Shown here in pieces: positions 11,348-22,397 of a stretch of DNA of 39,333 nucleotides (its first letter is position 1; each line of letters starts with the position of its first letter). Both the position numbers and the translations under genes were made by a program. This DNA comes from Zygnema cylindricum (taxonomy: Eukaryota; Streptophyta; Zygnematophyceae; Zygnematales; Zygnemataceae), in assembly GCA_037447655.1 (NCBI GenBank), contig JBBHKE010000265.1, forward strand, positions 1 through 39,333, written 5' to 3'. Below the pieces are notes generated by a model. That model did not search any database. It was given only the letters and a program-made list of their open reading frames with translations, and was not told the DNA's origin.

Positions 11348-13003
11348 TTAAAAACCAAGAAGTGGAGTAAACGAGAGTGGAATATCCTGAGGAGACCAAA
11401 TAACACACTTCGACGGTTGGACTGAAAGGTTCAGTTCGGCTAAACGTTCCTTGAAAAAATCATATGCCAACATAACTTGTTCTCTGGGCCCAATAATGTG
11501 CGTATCATCTGCGACCAAAGGGAAAAGGCAAGAAGGGAAGGCGGTTGCGGAGGCACGAAGGGCCTGGTAATGGGCAAGGGCGAACAAAGGTCCGCCGAGA
11601 GGGTCGCCTTGGTGAGTGCCAGTAGCAGAGGAGAGAGGAATGAGATCACCATCGGCCGAGAAGGAAAGGTTGCTTGTCAAAGAATAGAAAGCCCTCACAA
11701 AGGGGAATAATTGGACAATCGGAGATGGAGCCGCCATAAGCTCCGAAAAAATCACGTTCCGATCCACCATATTAAATGCATTGGAAACATCGACCTGAAG
11801 GACCAACCAATCCGGATGTACATCCAACAAAGCTCGAATCCCGTGGACCACGGCCTCACAACCCCCTCTCGTGGCCACTCTAAACTGATGAGGAGAAAAA
11901 TAATCATGGAAAGCTGGTTGGAGCTGGAGACATATCACACGAGCCACCAATCTATATAAAACCTCTCCCACGGTGATAGGGCGGATCCCACCATTAGGTT
12001 TGGCGACTGCCACAAGGCGTGACGCCGTGAGAAGATCACAAATCCGAGGGGGAACATCCCCACTAGCAATAAGGGAACATACTCGAAAAAACACATCAAA
12101 CCCCCGGGCACCCGATTCAGGGGGCAAAACATCGCGAAACAACTCATACACTGTGCCAGAGGGCCCCCCCCCTGAAAGGTGAGGAGAAGAGCTAAGAGCC
12201 TTAATGAAAACCTCCCGATCCAAAGTAAAACTCTCAAAATGCTCAAAGGCGTGGATGGAATGGGGTAAAGGGGAAGGGGCAGGGGGGTGGAGAGCTCAAA
12301 GGACCTCAATAGTGGAAGAAGATCCGGGGGCAGGGGTGAATGGCTGTAGGGCCCGAACCGCTCGAGAAACCTCACCAACACGGCCTAAGTGAATTGGTCG
12401 ACGATAAGAGGCCGGGACATCCGATGGCTTAAGCGGCCGACGTGGTATGAAAAAGGTGCTTGATACCCGATCCTCATGCTCGGCGTGGAGGGCCTTCCAG
12501 TCACCACGAAGGAATCGGCGACAACGGGCCATTGTTTCCCTATCCCCACTACCCTCTCCACGACCTGGAAGGACTAGCACCCAGAGAGAGAACATAAGAA
12601 GAAGGTGCCAAGGAGCAATGTCCGTCTGGTTTGAACAAATGTGGGACTAGGGGAGGTGGAGGGCATCTTGTACTATTGTCCTGACGGCCATAGGTATACG
12701 GGTGTATAATCGCGGGCGGGGAGCTCCCAAATTGTAAGCCCCCAAAATATCTAACTCACGAACGAAATTCCAATCCTCATCTGTGGGGCCAGAGGGGAGT
12801 GTGATCGACGACGATTGAGGAGAGGTGATAGACAAAGGACCACCCAGGGTTATACAATGTCGACAACTCCGTGTGTGAAGGGAAATACTAGCCCCAGCGG
12901 CAAAAAGGTTGTGACACCCACGACATTCCAAACGCCTAGAAGATTTACGAGGTTTGGGGGGTGGTGGGGGAGGGAGAAGGGAATAAGAAGGGCTTCCGTA
13001 CAT
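11348..13003 (-). pseudogene. Zinc finger plus reverse transcriptase ORF (two nonsense codons)
   Basis: One reading frame runs from the ATG at 13003 (MYGSPSYSLLPPPPPPKPRK) to the TAA at 11348, interrupted only by TAG at 12647-12649 and TGA at 12296-12298. The zinc finger at 12898-12969 has C-x2-C-x12-H-x4-C-x2-H-x2-C spacing (CRGCHNLF to HTRSCRHC). The linker has RGDWKALHAEHED and GRVGEVSRAVRAL, typical of proteins upstream of such RTs. The RT has GGPSGTVYELF, AKPNGGIRPITVGEVLYRL (fingers), LQVDVSNAFNMVDR (motif A Asp), GTHQGDPLGGPLFAL (motif B), VADDTHIIG (motif C, with Val in place of the usual Tyr or Phe) and LSVQPSKCVIW (motif D region). A live protein would copy its own RNA at the target. 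The first two stops suggest this copy died recently relative to its neighbours. Confidence 0.88.
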
Positions 13004-13129
13004 GGTCAATAAGTCAAAGAAGCCATGGGAATTGGAGGGTGAGAGGAAGAGAAAACGTGGGAGAGGAAATGGAACCATGTGGGATGGATGGGGAAATTGG
13101 TAGTGGGCCAGAATATAGCATAAAGTTTG

Positions 13130-13400
13130 ATGCCGGAAAATAAGGGGGGGGGAGAGGGGGGAGGAGGGAGGGGGGAGGGAGAAGAGGGGGAAGGAGAGAA
13201 TTCAAGTATCGGTTTTTGGTGTGTAAGGGGTATAGGGGGGGGGGGGGGGGGGGGGGGGGGAGGAGGAGAGGGCAAAGAAATGTTTGTTTGTTTGTTGTTT
13301 TTTTTTTTTGTATTTATTTTTTGTATTTTTTATTTATTTATTTTCGAGTGATTGTGTACGTGTGTGTGTGTGTGTGCGCCTTTTGTGCGTATGATTTTTG
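13130..13400. repeat. Purine-rich tract with G26 run, then T-rich and (GT)n
   Basis: 13139-13200 is almost only G and A in GGGGA/GGGAGGA words. 13235-13260 is 26 consecutive G. T runs follow (13298-13350), then a short (GT)n at 13361-13375. On the minus strand it reads poly-Pro. It lies just behind the 5' end of the minus-strand retrotransposon and may be its untranslated leader or a target-site microsatellite. Confidence 0.85.
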
Positions 13401-13533
13401 GAACTCGCTATTTGGGGGGATGGGGAGTCAAGCAATTCATGGGGAGAGGGGGGGGGGAGAGCTAGTAATGACCTAGGTGGGTCACACCTGTGGTTCCGCT
13501 AATGTGGGTGAAGTTGCCAGCAGCCGCAGGCCG

Positions 13534-13746
13534 GATCTGGAGGTACATGATTACGAGGAGTAGATGCTATCGCGTAGTGAGGGAGGAAAAAACGACATAG
13601 CGTAGATCCGGAGGTACACGATTACGAGGAATAGATGTTGTCGCGTAGTGAGGGAGGAAAAAACGACATAGCGTAGATCCGGAGGTACATTATTACGAGG
13701 AATAGATGCTGTCGCATAGTGAGGGAGGAGAAAACGACATAAAATC
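13534..13746. repeat. Three tandem copies of a 71-bp unit
   Basis: Units start at 13534, 13605 and 13676 with GATCYGGAGGTACA, and include GATTACGAGGAATAGATG, GTCGCGTAGTGAGGGAGGA and AACGACATAGCGTA. Copies differ at only a few positions, so this is a young array. It sits about 450 bp behind the zinc-finger ORF of the minus-strand retrotransposon. Confidence 0.93.
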
Positions 13747-14917
13747 TCAAATCTCCCAACTTCTAGTAAAATCAATCACCTTCTCTAATTCCTCTTCACA
13801 GATCGAGGAGTGCAATACTAAAAAGCCATTGTTCTTTCTTAAACTATATACATATATATATAACATCCTCACCAATGTATGTGTTTAACAACTTAAGAAA
13901 CATGAAAAAACACTAAGTTCAAGGTGACAGCTGGAGATCAGACAAATGGACCATTATACGAGGGAGGGGGAGGGGGAGGGAGAGGGAGAGGGAGGGGGAG
14001 AGGGAGAGGGAGAGGGAGAGCTCTCTCCAATTTGAGTTATTTAGTCTGATAAGGATGGTTGGTGCATTGGAGAGCCACCGCATCCTTCCATCACCTGGAT
14101 TTGTCTTTACTTGGAAGGCGTTTTCCAAACTGCTTGTTTACTTTACCTTACTATTTCTAACTATGGTACAAGATCATTTCAATCTTTTGGAACACCTTCG
14201 AGAAATCCACCTCTAGGGGATAATCGTGAGGTTTTGGTCTCATCATTGAGCATATGAGGGTTTTTTAAATGGGGGTTTGTATTTCTTTTTAATCAAGTTC
14301 GTTTTAAGGCTTTGTTAGTTTTTTTTCATTTGTGGGATGTGCAGTAGGTTGTATTTATATATTTTTTGCAAGGCTTTCCAACGTCACCTAGTATTGTTTC
14401 GTGGGAGTTTTGCTTTTTTCTTCCATTTCTGGGTTTGTTCCCTTTTGCTTTTTGGGTTTTGGGTGCGCGTTTCTTCACTCCTTTTGTTTGTCTTGGTCAC
14501 CTTATCCTTCGCGCTTACATAGGATCAACGGTTTTTTGTAAAGTTTGTCATATTTTTCTTAGCCCCCAATGACTTTCAACCAACCACATTGTAACAATAT
14601 TAATTCCTAACTCTTTAGATTGCAATCCAGAATCAACACGCATGGTCCATAGTGAACTACGACGTACTGTTATTAGCGTCAATGTGTTTATGGCCACTTT
14701 ATCAACTGTTTCTGTGCAACATTGTTGTATTAGGGTGGACCCCCGTCAGCGAAAAAGTGGGGTTGTTTACTTGACGCCGTACGTTTTCGTACAAGTTTCG
14801 TACCATTTTTTTTTGAAGGGGAAACAAATTTACTGGAGTTCTGTCAAGATTCTCTAAGCGTATGGGCATAAAGCTTGATCATTGGGTTTTGCTTCAGAGC
14901 AATCGCGCCAACCATCA
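13747..14917. other. Non-coding DNA with a GGGAGA purine microsatellite
   Basis: A purine tract of GGGAGG/GAGA words occupies about 13962-14020. T-rich DNA follows at 14260-14560, where short open frames are only T-rich composition. No gene is recognised. Confidence 0.6.
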
Positions 14918-14959
14918 AGAGTGTGGATAATGTCCTTGCAAAAACATTATCCACACTCT
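14918..14959. repeat. Perfect 16-bp inverted repeat (hairpin), 10-nt loop
   Basis: AGAGTGTGGATAATGT (14918-14933) is exactly complementary to ACATTATCCACACTCT (14944-14959), with loop CCTTGCAAAA. It is isolated; no poly-T, element end or gene boundary was recognised around it. Confidence 0.92.
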
Positions 14960-17105
14960 GGACAATTAGTACACTTGTAAGAGCAACAAATATCCACGAC
15001 GAACGCAATGACAACCCTACACGTCATACAAGCCATGTGGCTTCCACCATGGTGCCACTGAAAGTATTCTCTCGCACTCTTCTATCATACATTGACCTCC
15101 AAAGTTTGCCACGCCTCTCTGCTAATCCGTGAATACTCGTGCAGTCCCCCGCAGACGTCAATTGGATGCCTCGATATTTTCACCGTTGTGAAGACCGTAA
15201 GCTTTAATCAAAGAATTTGGGGACTTGTAGGTTTCAAACATTCAGTAGGATAAGTTATAAATAACTAAAATCACACTAACAAAATCCAACTCTGCAGCAA
15301 AATGACTCCTAGTTTCAATAATTCTTGCACTCAGGAGACCCAGTTTCCTTGAAAGAACCAATTCCACCAATCCTGTAAAGTTAACTGACAATTTTCAGGG
15401 TCACATGTACATGTTATGAAGATTGTTCTGCGTTGGAAAGTACATACCGTAGTACTACATTCCATCATTCCGTCACATTCCATCTGACTAAAGACGTTAG
15501 CAGCCTGTGCATAAGTGAAATTCGACAAATTTTCAAATAAACATGAAAAAATTGAATCATAATCAAAACTGCTCATTAAACAACAATTCAATCCTTGGAA
15601 CAGCATCTGAATTTACATGCAGTACCTCATACAGATCGACACTATTCAAACAGTCGACGATGGTACATACACTACATATGTCAACATTATATGTCAACCT
15701 TAAACCCACCGTGCGGCATATGGTCCTAATTCTCTATGTTACCTCTTCGTACAACAAGCCTAATGTAAAAAAAATACCTCTAAACATTTACAATTGTTTT
15801 GCAAACCAAAGTTCAAAACACTACTCTCCCGACAATATAATAATCAATGACAGTCACTATACGGCCCAAACCATAGTCCAAAAGTGCAAAAACAAGTGGA
15901 GCAACAAGTGCAACTCATCCAAGCTAAATGAGTACTCAAAAACACCACCATATAATACAAGCTAGTATAAGGTAGACCATACATAATGTTTCCAAGACTT
16001 TCATATATTTTAACTTACAACCAGAACATACTTCTTTCATACTCCAAAACCATACACTACTGCTGGCCCTGAAAAAAAAATTGTCACAAAAACTGCTCAC
16101 ATGGGCAAAAACAACTCAAAACCATTTAACGAAACTGGCCCGTTCCGCATGTCCATTGTACCATACAGCACACATTCAGTAAAAAGTTACCACATATAGC
16201 AATCCACTTGTTTTGGCACATTTGCACAACAGTCTCAAACGAATCACATAAATGCACAAAAAGATTACCATTTTGGCAATAAATAAAGCAATATGATCAC
16301 TCCCAGTCGGTGAAAATTAAATCTCGGTGCTGCAAATTTGAGAGCATTTGGGAGAATTTGGGAGAGATATTTGCAAGTAAGTTCGTAGGTCCACTGTACA
16401 AAAACACACTCAGCATCACCCTCATTAGTGTGGTTACGATCCATTTAACTGTTCATCATCTTTGTTTTGACGGACCCTTTCCAGTCCAGTTTTCCTAACT
16501 ATAAAAAACTGCAATCTGGAAATGGAGATCACAGCCCGGTGACTCTCCAAGGAACACATTATAATTAGAACAGTTGATGTAGAAATAGACAATAAAAATC
16601 TGCTTAGAAAAACATCCCTCAACAAGGAACCTGGTTCCCCGTGGCAGTGAGCTATACAGAAAAGTTCAAAAAAAAAAATTAAAAAAAAGATCTACCACCA
16701 CGAATCCCCACCGTCTTTCTTTTTTAACTTTTTGAGTCATTTATGCCAAATACCCTCCTACTCACAAGCACAAATGGAGTGCAAATGGGGTGCAAAGCCC
16801 GGTGCCTCCACCCAAAACACATAAAGAAAAGTGTTGTAGTAGTAAACTACCAGATGTTGAAGCCACAACTATTTGACATTACCACAGCTTGGCTGGGTTC
16901 TTTAAAAAACAATCCTCCCTCAAGTCCCGGAGCCTTTTTCACCTCTTCTCATCTCTTCCACGCATAAGCCTAACATCTGAGTCGAGTGACGATGGCCACA
17001 TCTGCTTTTAGGTCAACTTGAGGGCCAAAGATTCCTTAGAAAATGATCCGACTTTGTTTCAAACTCACTCTTCTTTTTTGACAGCAGTACGGCCCTGGGA
17101 GGCGG
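14960..17105. other. Intergenic DNA downstream of the Rab gene, no gene proven
   Basis: This holds the 3' flank and presumably the 3' UTR of the minus-strand Rab gene. Short minus-strand open pieces between 15330 and 15660 have possible splice sites, for example a 19-codon piece from AANVFSQMECDG to ACG before GTATGT near 15440. No family could be assigned and no consistent exon chain was built, so no gene is called. Confidence 0.5.
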
Positions 17106-20100
17106 TTATGCTGAGCAGCAGCTCGCTGCTGCCTTCGGGGGAGCGCTTTTGCCGTCGACCGGCAAGAGCACACCACCGGTCTTCTGCAAAACCAAAATAG
17201 CAACGGCATCCCATTCAAGAGCATGGCATATTGCTTCCCACATTCTCAAAAATAGGAAACCTCAAAAATAGGAAAAACCTAAACAGTGTTATCCCAATCA
17301 AGAGCAAGACACATTGCTTTCCGCACTCTCAAAAACAAGCCATTTAATAATGTAGCAATTTGTTTACCATCACAAGTTTTAAACAAGTTTATCATATATA
17401 TTTATATCCCAGGCAATAGTATAACATGTTGCTTCCCCGCATTCTCAAAAATAGGAAACCTAAACAGCTTAAGAAGCGTTATCCCAGTCAGAGCATGACA
17501 TGTTGCTTTCCACATCTCAAAAACAAGACAATTAACAATGTAGGCAATTTGTTCACTGTCCCACATTTTTAATAAGTTTATCATATATATCATATCCCAG
17601 TCAGGTGCACAACATATCGCTTCCCAGAGATTCACAAGAACAAGCAACATAAACATAATAAGAGATATGTTATCTCATAGGGCTATTACTCCATCAAAAT
17701 TTCACCCTCGTTTTGAGGGTACAAGGTCCAACTCATACAGATTTTTGATTTATCCTAGGTACAGTTGCTCATAAAACTATAAGATTCACTGTAAACACAT
17801 TTCGCTCCTGTAATTTCCCTACCAGTCAAGAGCATAAGAAATTGTTTCCCACAAAAACTCACAAACAGGAAATCTAAACAAACAAGCATTATGTTATCCC
17901 CGTCAAGGAGCATAACATAATGCTTCACACATTCTCAAAAAATTAACAATGTAAGCAACATGTTTTCCCATAGGGTTATACACTATCGAAGATTTACCCT
18001 CATTTTGAATCATACACCTCATAAGTGGCTGTGAAATTTCAAACACTTCTTGAGTACACATTGGATACATTGGATACATGGCCATTTGTTTTTCCTCGGA
18101 GAACTTCCAAGAATAAGAATAGGTTCACTTACTGCAGGCTCATCCTTCGGATGTGAAGAATCAAACCGCTTCTTACTCTCTCGAGCAATGCTTTGGAAAG
18201 CATCTTCAACATTGATGTCCGCTTTCGCACTCTGCCAAACATAAGTTGACCATATGTTGAGTAGTCTTGTATTATTTACCAAACTAGCAGACAGAAGACA
18301 TAAGACATGACATAAGGCTTATGTCTGATATCTGACGTACCAAATTAGTACGTCAGTAAAACAATACTTGTGACTTACCTGTTAAGAAAGCCTGGTTAAA
18401 ATTGCCAATGAGAAAAACAACATGGAAAATGCTAATCTTAACATGTCAGGAGAAACCCTAAAATACCTGAAAAAACAAAACATAAACCCACTCATGCGTT
18501 GAGAGAAGTAGCATCTCTGTGTTTCAGAATAAGCTAAAAATTGCAAACAGTGAACAAGCAAAATTGTATGGCATGTAACAACATTCAAATTCAGAAATGT
18601 AACAGGCCATGCTGAAAAAAAATAGAAAGAGCTAAAATATGAGCGTATACTCGACAACGAAGGCACACACAGAATAGCATGCTCGAGAAGCCAGTGACCA
18701 GCAGTATACTCACTTCTTGAAGTAAGGACAACAGCATTAAAGTATAGTTTTGTTTGATATAAAAACAAGGGTATCAAAAACATAAAGCTTACAAAGCGAT
18801 AGAAAACAAGAGACTTCATACAGATGAATAAGGACATTCACAAAGATATAGAGCAAAAAAGAGATGTCAAATTGTAACATCCAAAAATGTGTAAGCATTG
18901 AAAATTTAATTTTATCGAGGGAAAAAAAAAAAAAACGCTCAACAGGGAAGGTAAATTCCTCTCGGCAGAGGTCAATTACTCTGGGCTATCAGGAACTGGC
19001 ATTTCAAACAACTGACACCCGCATACCTTGCACATACCTTTCTCAACATAACGACTTTATTCAAAGCAAAATGGACATTGTAACTGATGGCGTAAAGGTG
19101 AAGAATAAATAGCCATAGGAAGTATGCTTTTCCAGAGCTAAGAGATGAAGCAAGCATGGATTACACAATAATCAATTCATCCAGCCTTTATTAGCATACA
19201 CTACAAACCTTCGTGATCAACTTAGGTTCATAATTTTCTACAGCGCCTCTTCCAGAGCTCGTCTTTCACATAGAACCAAAGCTGTTGTCTTTCATGCAGT
19301 GGTTTCTGTACTTCAAACTGGTGCCTTCGTCACTTCGAGTTTGTAAGGATCAAGCATGCAACTAAAAAAAAAAAGCAATAAGTATGCTATCATTAACACA
19401 GCTTGAGACTTTGCTTTCCCTGTAAATCTGACAATAAAGCAATATTGAGAGCAGACACGAGAGCATCACAACAATGAAGAGAGTGGTGAGTTGAACCTTG
19501 AACTGAAGTGAAAAGAATGTCAAAGAAATAAAAAAACCATCATGATATGGAAAAAAACATCAAACAGTGAACGATAACACATTACTTAAGTAACCTGTCA
19601 CACACTCAAACGGTCTCAGAGACACTTGAACACGAAGAATGTCAAGCTCCTCTGGAGGTGGTCACTGTGGTGGTCAAGAAAGATTGCAAACGCAAGCTGT
19701 GGTTGTTGAAAGCTAGCCCACCAAAGGAAACATAAATACTTGCAAGGTGGGCGAATACAGCAAGAAAAAAAAGATTATCTTGAAGCGTGCCTGAAAGTAA
19801 GCAACCAGCTAGAGCCCTAACAGTAATATTATCAGAAATCTTGCAAGGCCTCTGCCATAGCCAATAGCTTCCAGGTGTAAACTTCTGAAGTCACTGTACA
19901 TCATTGACCAAATAAATTATGAGGCCAGAAGCAATATCCAGAATGACGTTTTCGAAAAAACTGTGAAGTCTGAAAGTCACTTTATCAAATGCGGCAATAC
20001 ACCAGCATAAAGACCACAATGGAAGCACAACATATGTAGCAGTGACATATATCGACAACAACCGCAGGGCAGAAAGCAACGCACCGTTTCAAAGAACTTG

Positions 20101-21865
20101 ATGTTGAACTCTTTGGCCAAAGCTTGACCCTGGGCAGTGGTGATTACCTGTCCATGGAACAAGGGGAGAATATACACGTAACAAAGTCAACACCTTTAAG
20201 CAGCCCATAACATTTTGCAGAAATATAGGAAATGCCCATAAAAAGAGCAGTTTGGCACCAAAGCTACTTGCACACTAACCACCAGCCATATAGGTCATGC
20301 GAATTCATTTGCATACCATGACAATAATAGGCTTTATTAAAAAAAACGCATGATAGTAAACCGTCTGAGTAGATGGTAGGAATATACATGCAAAATGAAA
20401 GTGAAGAGTGTCACACAAGATCAAAGAACAAAAAACCAAAATCACTGCAAACACAAAATGGCAAACAAAATAGAGAAGCTCAATAAGGACACATACAACA
20501 TTAAACCCACACAGTCAGGTGTGCCTTACCCGCTTGTCCTCCATATCACACTTGTTGCCAACCAAAATCTTACACACATTGTCTGATGCATGCTCCTCAA
20601 TATTACGTATCCAGCCTCGGATGCCTGACAGCTGCAATCAAGGCATGACCGGCGGATGGGGCCACTATTTACGCTAACACTATCCAAAAGACAGATTAAT
20701 TCGACAGAATGACAATCACATCAGAAAGCAAAGAAAGACAAAAATGGATACTGTTGAAAGAAGTTTCACTTGTGATGTCATATACGAGAACAATGCCATT
20801 CGCTCCTCGATAATAGGCTGCAGGCACAGAAATCAGCGACATAAAGATCAATAGAAGTACTAAGGGACATCAAAGTGCTCTCCACCATCCATGAGTGATA
20901 ACCCTATGTGTGATCCCTTTTACACGAGGTTACAACAATGAAAAGAATAAAAAAGAGAAGACAAGAACCTAAAAGCAGTCATATCAAAAATAGACAAATC
21001 GGATACAAACAATATGCCGAAATTGAAATCACAAGCACAATTTCTGGTATTTAAAAAGCTGGTGGCCATTTTAAACTGCTGCATGTGACAAGGATAGAAA
21101 CGGAAAAAACAATAAAGCTCCGGACAGCAAATTACCTGCAGTGATTGTCCGAAAACGCTCTTGTCCAGCAGTATCCCAGATTGACAACTTCACTTGTTCT
21201 CCATCAAGTTCCACAGTCCTTGTTTTGAAATCGACCCTGCAAGTACTTACAAGCAGTGAATGAGAACAGAAGAAACCATTCACATAGTTTGCGTGATAGG
21301 TTAGAAAGGAAAAGGTCAATAACTAACTGGGAAAAAGGCTTTAACTTGACAAGACGGCAATGCTCTCTCACCCAATTGTGGAGATAAAAGTGGTGCTGAA
21401 CGAATCCTCAGCAAAACGCAGAAGAAGACTACTTTTTCCAACGGCTGTCAGAAAAATGAAAAAAATCAAATAAACAAACATAAATACAATCAGGACAAGG
21501 TAAGCATGCATTCAAGAAAAATGGCAGACTCATTTTGATTTTCATGAGTTTACTCTGTCAATTGACATCTCCCAAAGCAGAACTAAAAATCCAGATATCA
21601 GTAAATATTGGAAAGATGCTCATTTAAAATTCAGAAATGGTAAAAGGACATGAAAAAAACAGTCATTTCCATCACATTCTTTGCCTTCCCCATGATTCAC
21701 AGAAGTAGCATCATCAGACACGCGTCCACCTTATCCGCACGAGCGGTAAAATTGATTCCTGGGAAAAACTTTTAACTTTTAAAAAGGAAACTCACAACTA
21801 TCTCCAATAAGAAGCAACTTCAATCGGATCTCCCCGTAGGGTTTGCGACCTGCTCCTGATGCCAT
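17106..21865 (-). CDS. RAB8: Rab8/RabE-type small GTPase, 8 exons
   Basis: Exons (minus strand, plus-map positions): 21865-21796, 21444-21372, 21236-21136, 20817-20752, 20624-20530, 20147-20085, 18231-18133, 17183-17106. Every junction is GT-AG and in phase, giving 214 residues, the usual Rab8 length. The ATG has an in-frame TAG 12 bases upstream. Motifs: G1 GDSSVGKS, switch I and G2 at FISTIGVDFKTRT, G3 [13 protein letters not shown], RabF motif YYRG, G4 GNKCD, G5 ETSAK, C-terminal CCSA for double geranylgeranylation. [15 protein letters not shown] and [12 protein letters not shown] match the Rab8/RabE class, which directs secretory vesicles from the Golgi to the plasma membrane. The G1 loop has Ser where most Rab8 proteins have Gly (GDSGVGKS); this still fits GxxxxGKS. 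No defect was seen, so the gene is probably functional. Confidence 0.93.
17216..18010. repeat. Degenerate interspersed unit in Rab intron 7, about 7 copies
   Basis: A segment like ATTGCTTCCCACATTCTCAA, often followed by AAATAGGAAACCTAAACA and preceded by ATCCCAGTCAAGAGCATRAC, recurs near 17231, 17313, 17428, 17503, 17610, 17845 and 17920. Spacing is irregular (about 75-235 bp). A second shared block, GTTTTCCCATAGGGTTAT and its variants, occurs near 17670 and 17960. The array fills most of the 949-bp intron (17184-18132). Confidence 0.75.
18232..20084 (-). other. Rab intron 6 (1,853 bp)
   Basis: This is the longest intron, with GTGCGT at its donor and GGCAG at its acceptor. It holds a minus-strand open frame at 18837-18382 (151 codons, hydrophobic and aromatic-rich) without recognisable domains; I regard it as chance in T-rich antisense sequence. 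An imperfect palindrome with TGACGTAC and GTACGTCA lies near 18333-18355. No nested gene or transposon was recognised. Confidence 0.8.
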
Positions 21866-22178
21866 AACTATAAACTACTAACAAAATAAAAAACAAAAAT
21901 AAACGGATCTGTCCTTAGAATCCTTTTTAGGATGCGTATGCTAACCTTGCCAAAAAAAAAAAAAAAGTGTATGGCAAACGAAACAAACACGAACTTTGCA
22001 GACTCTGGAGAGGAGTTGGTGTAGCTTGTCAGCCAAACTCGTCTGCAAAGACAGGAGGGACGGTTGGGCTCCGCTGCGAAATACAGTGCGCACGATTGCA
22101 TTCGGCTCAATAAATAATGGGTACTGTTTTCACCTCATTGATTCTGCTATTTCCACCCGCATAGTACAAGGTATACGA
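21866..22178 (-). promoter_or_regulatory. 5' flank and 5' UTR of the Rab gene
   Basis: The 313 bp between the Rab start codon and the nearest upstream MITE must contain the 5' UTR and at least part of the promoter. A T-run (A-run on the plus strand at 21951-21966) lies about 90-100 bp upstream of the ATG. No TATA box position could be assigned with confidence. Confidence 0.45.
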
Positions 22179-22397
22179 TACACCGCCAATCGTTATTAGC
22201 GTGTAAGTTTTTTTAGCGTATACGAATAATTAGCGTGGTTTACGCTAATTGGGATTTTGAAAATTTTCGAAGAAATCGTCCATTCTAATTAGGAATTAGG
22301 GTTTTTTAAATAGTGTGGATAACTCTATTTGAGAATAAAAAAAAAAAAAAGCGGGACGGAATTAGCGTACACAACGCTAATAACGATTGGCGGTGTA
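22179..22397. mobile_element. 219-bp MITE with 24-bp perfect TIRs (TA-flanked family)
   Basis: The ends are perfect 24-bp inverted repeats (22179-22202 and 22374-22397), counting the TA at each outer edge. The repeat proper begins CACCGCCAATCGTTATTAG. TA on both sides fits a TA target-site duplication, as in Tc1/mariner-type elements. The inner edges (a block with TTTACGCTAATTGGGA on the left, GGGACGGAATTAGCGTA on the right) match the longer relatives at 23047-26911, so this is an internally deleted form. Confidence 0.9.

Larger units (their letters stand above)
9891..13080 (-). mobile_element. Non-LTR retrotransposon with RT and endonuclease-like C-terminus
   Basis: A minus-strand element of about 3.1 kb is clearly richer in G+C than its surroundings. 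In order it encodes a CCHC-like zinc finger, a linker, a reverse transcriptase, a thumb-like region, and a C-terminal domain resembling the restriction-like endonucleases of early-branching non-LTR elements. A T-rich 3' UTR (about 9893-10020 on the plus map) ends against the 3' end of a second copy in the opposite orientation. No long terminal repeats were seen. The 5' boundary is uncertain: C-rich DNA, with a poly-Pro reading frame, continues to about 13275. Target-site duplications were not identified. Confidence 0.8.

Noticed and set aside
13006-13275. Poly-Pro reading frame on the minus strand
   Set aside because: It is a translation of the G26 and purine tract. The only supported start nearby is the zinc-finger ORF ATG at 13003.
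15600-15660. Minus-strand peptide VDLYEVLHVNSDA resembling a J-domain start
   Set aside because: Only about 13 residues. The following sequence lacks the rest of helix II and the HPD motif, and no splice chain supplies them.
18019-18130. Extension of Rab exon 7 past DEPA
   Set aside because: A consensus donor GTAAGT follows GCA at 18133, and the exon at 17183-17106 joins in phase to give the expected prenylated C-terminus. The open extension is intron read-through.
18382-18837. 151-codon minus-strand open frame
   Set aside because: It lies wholly inside Rab intron 6, is hydrophobic from T-rich composition and shows no domain or splice support.
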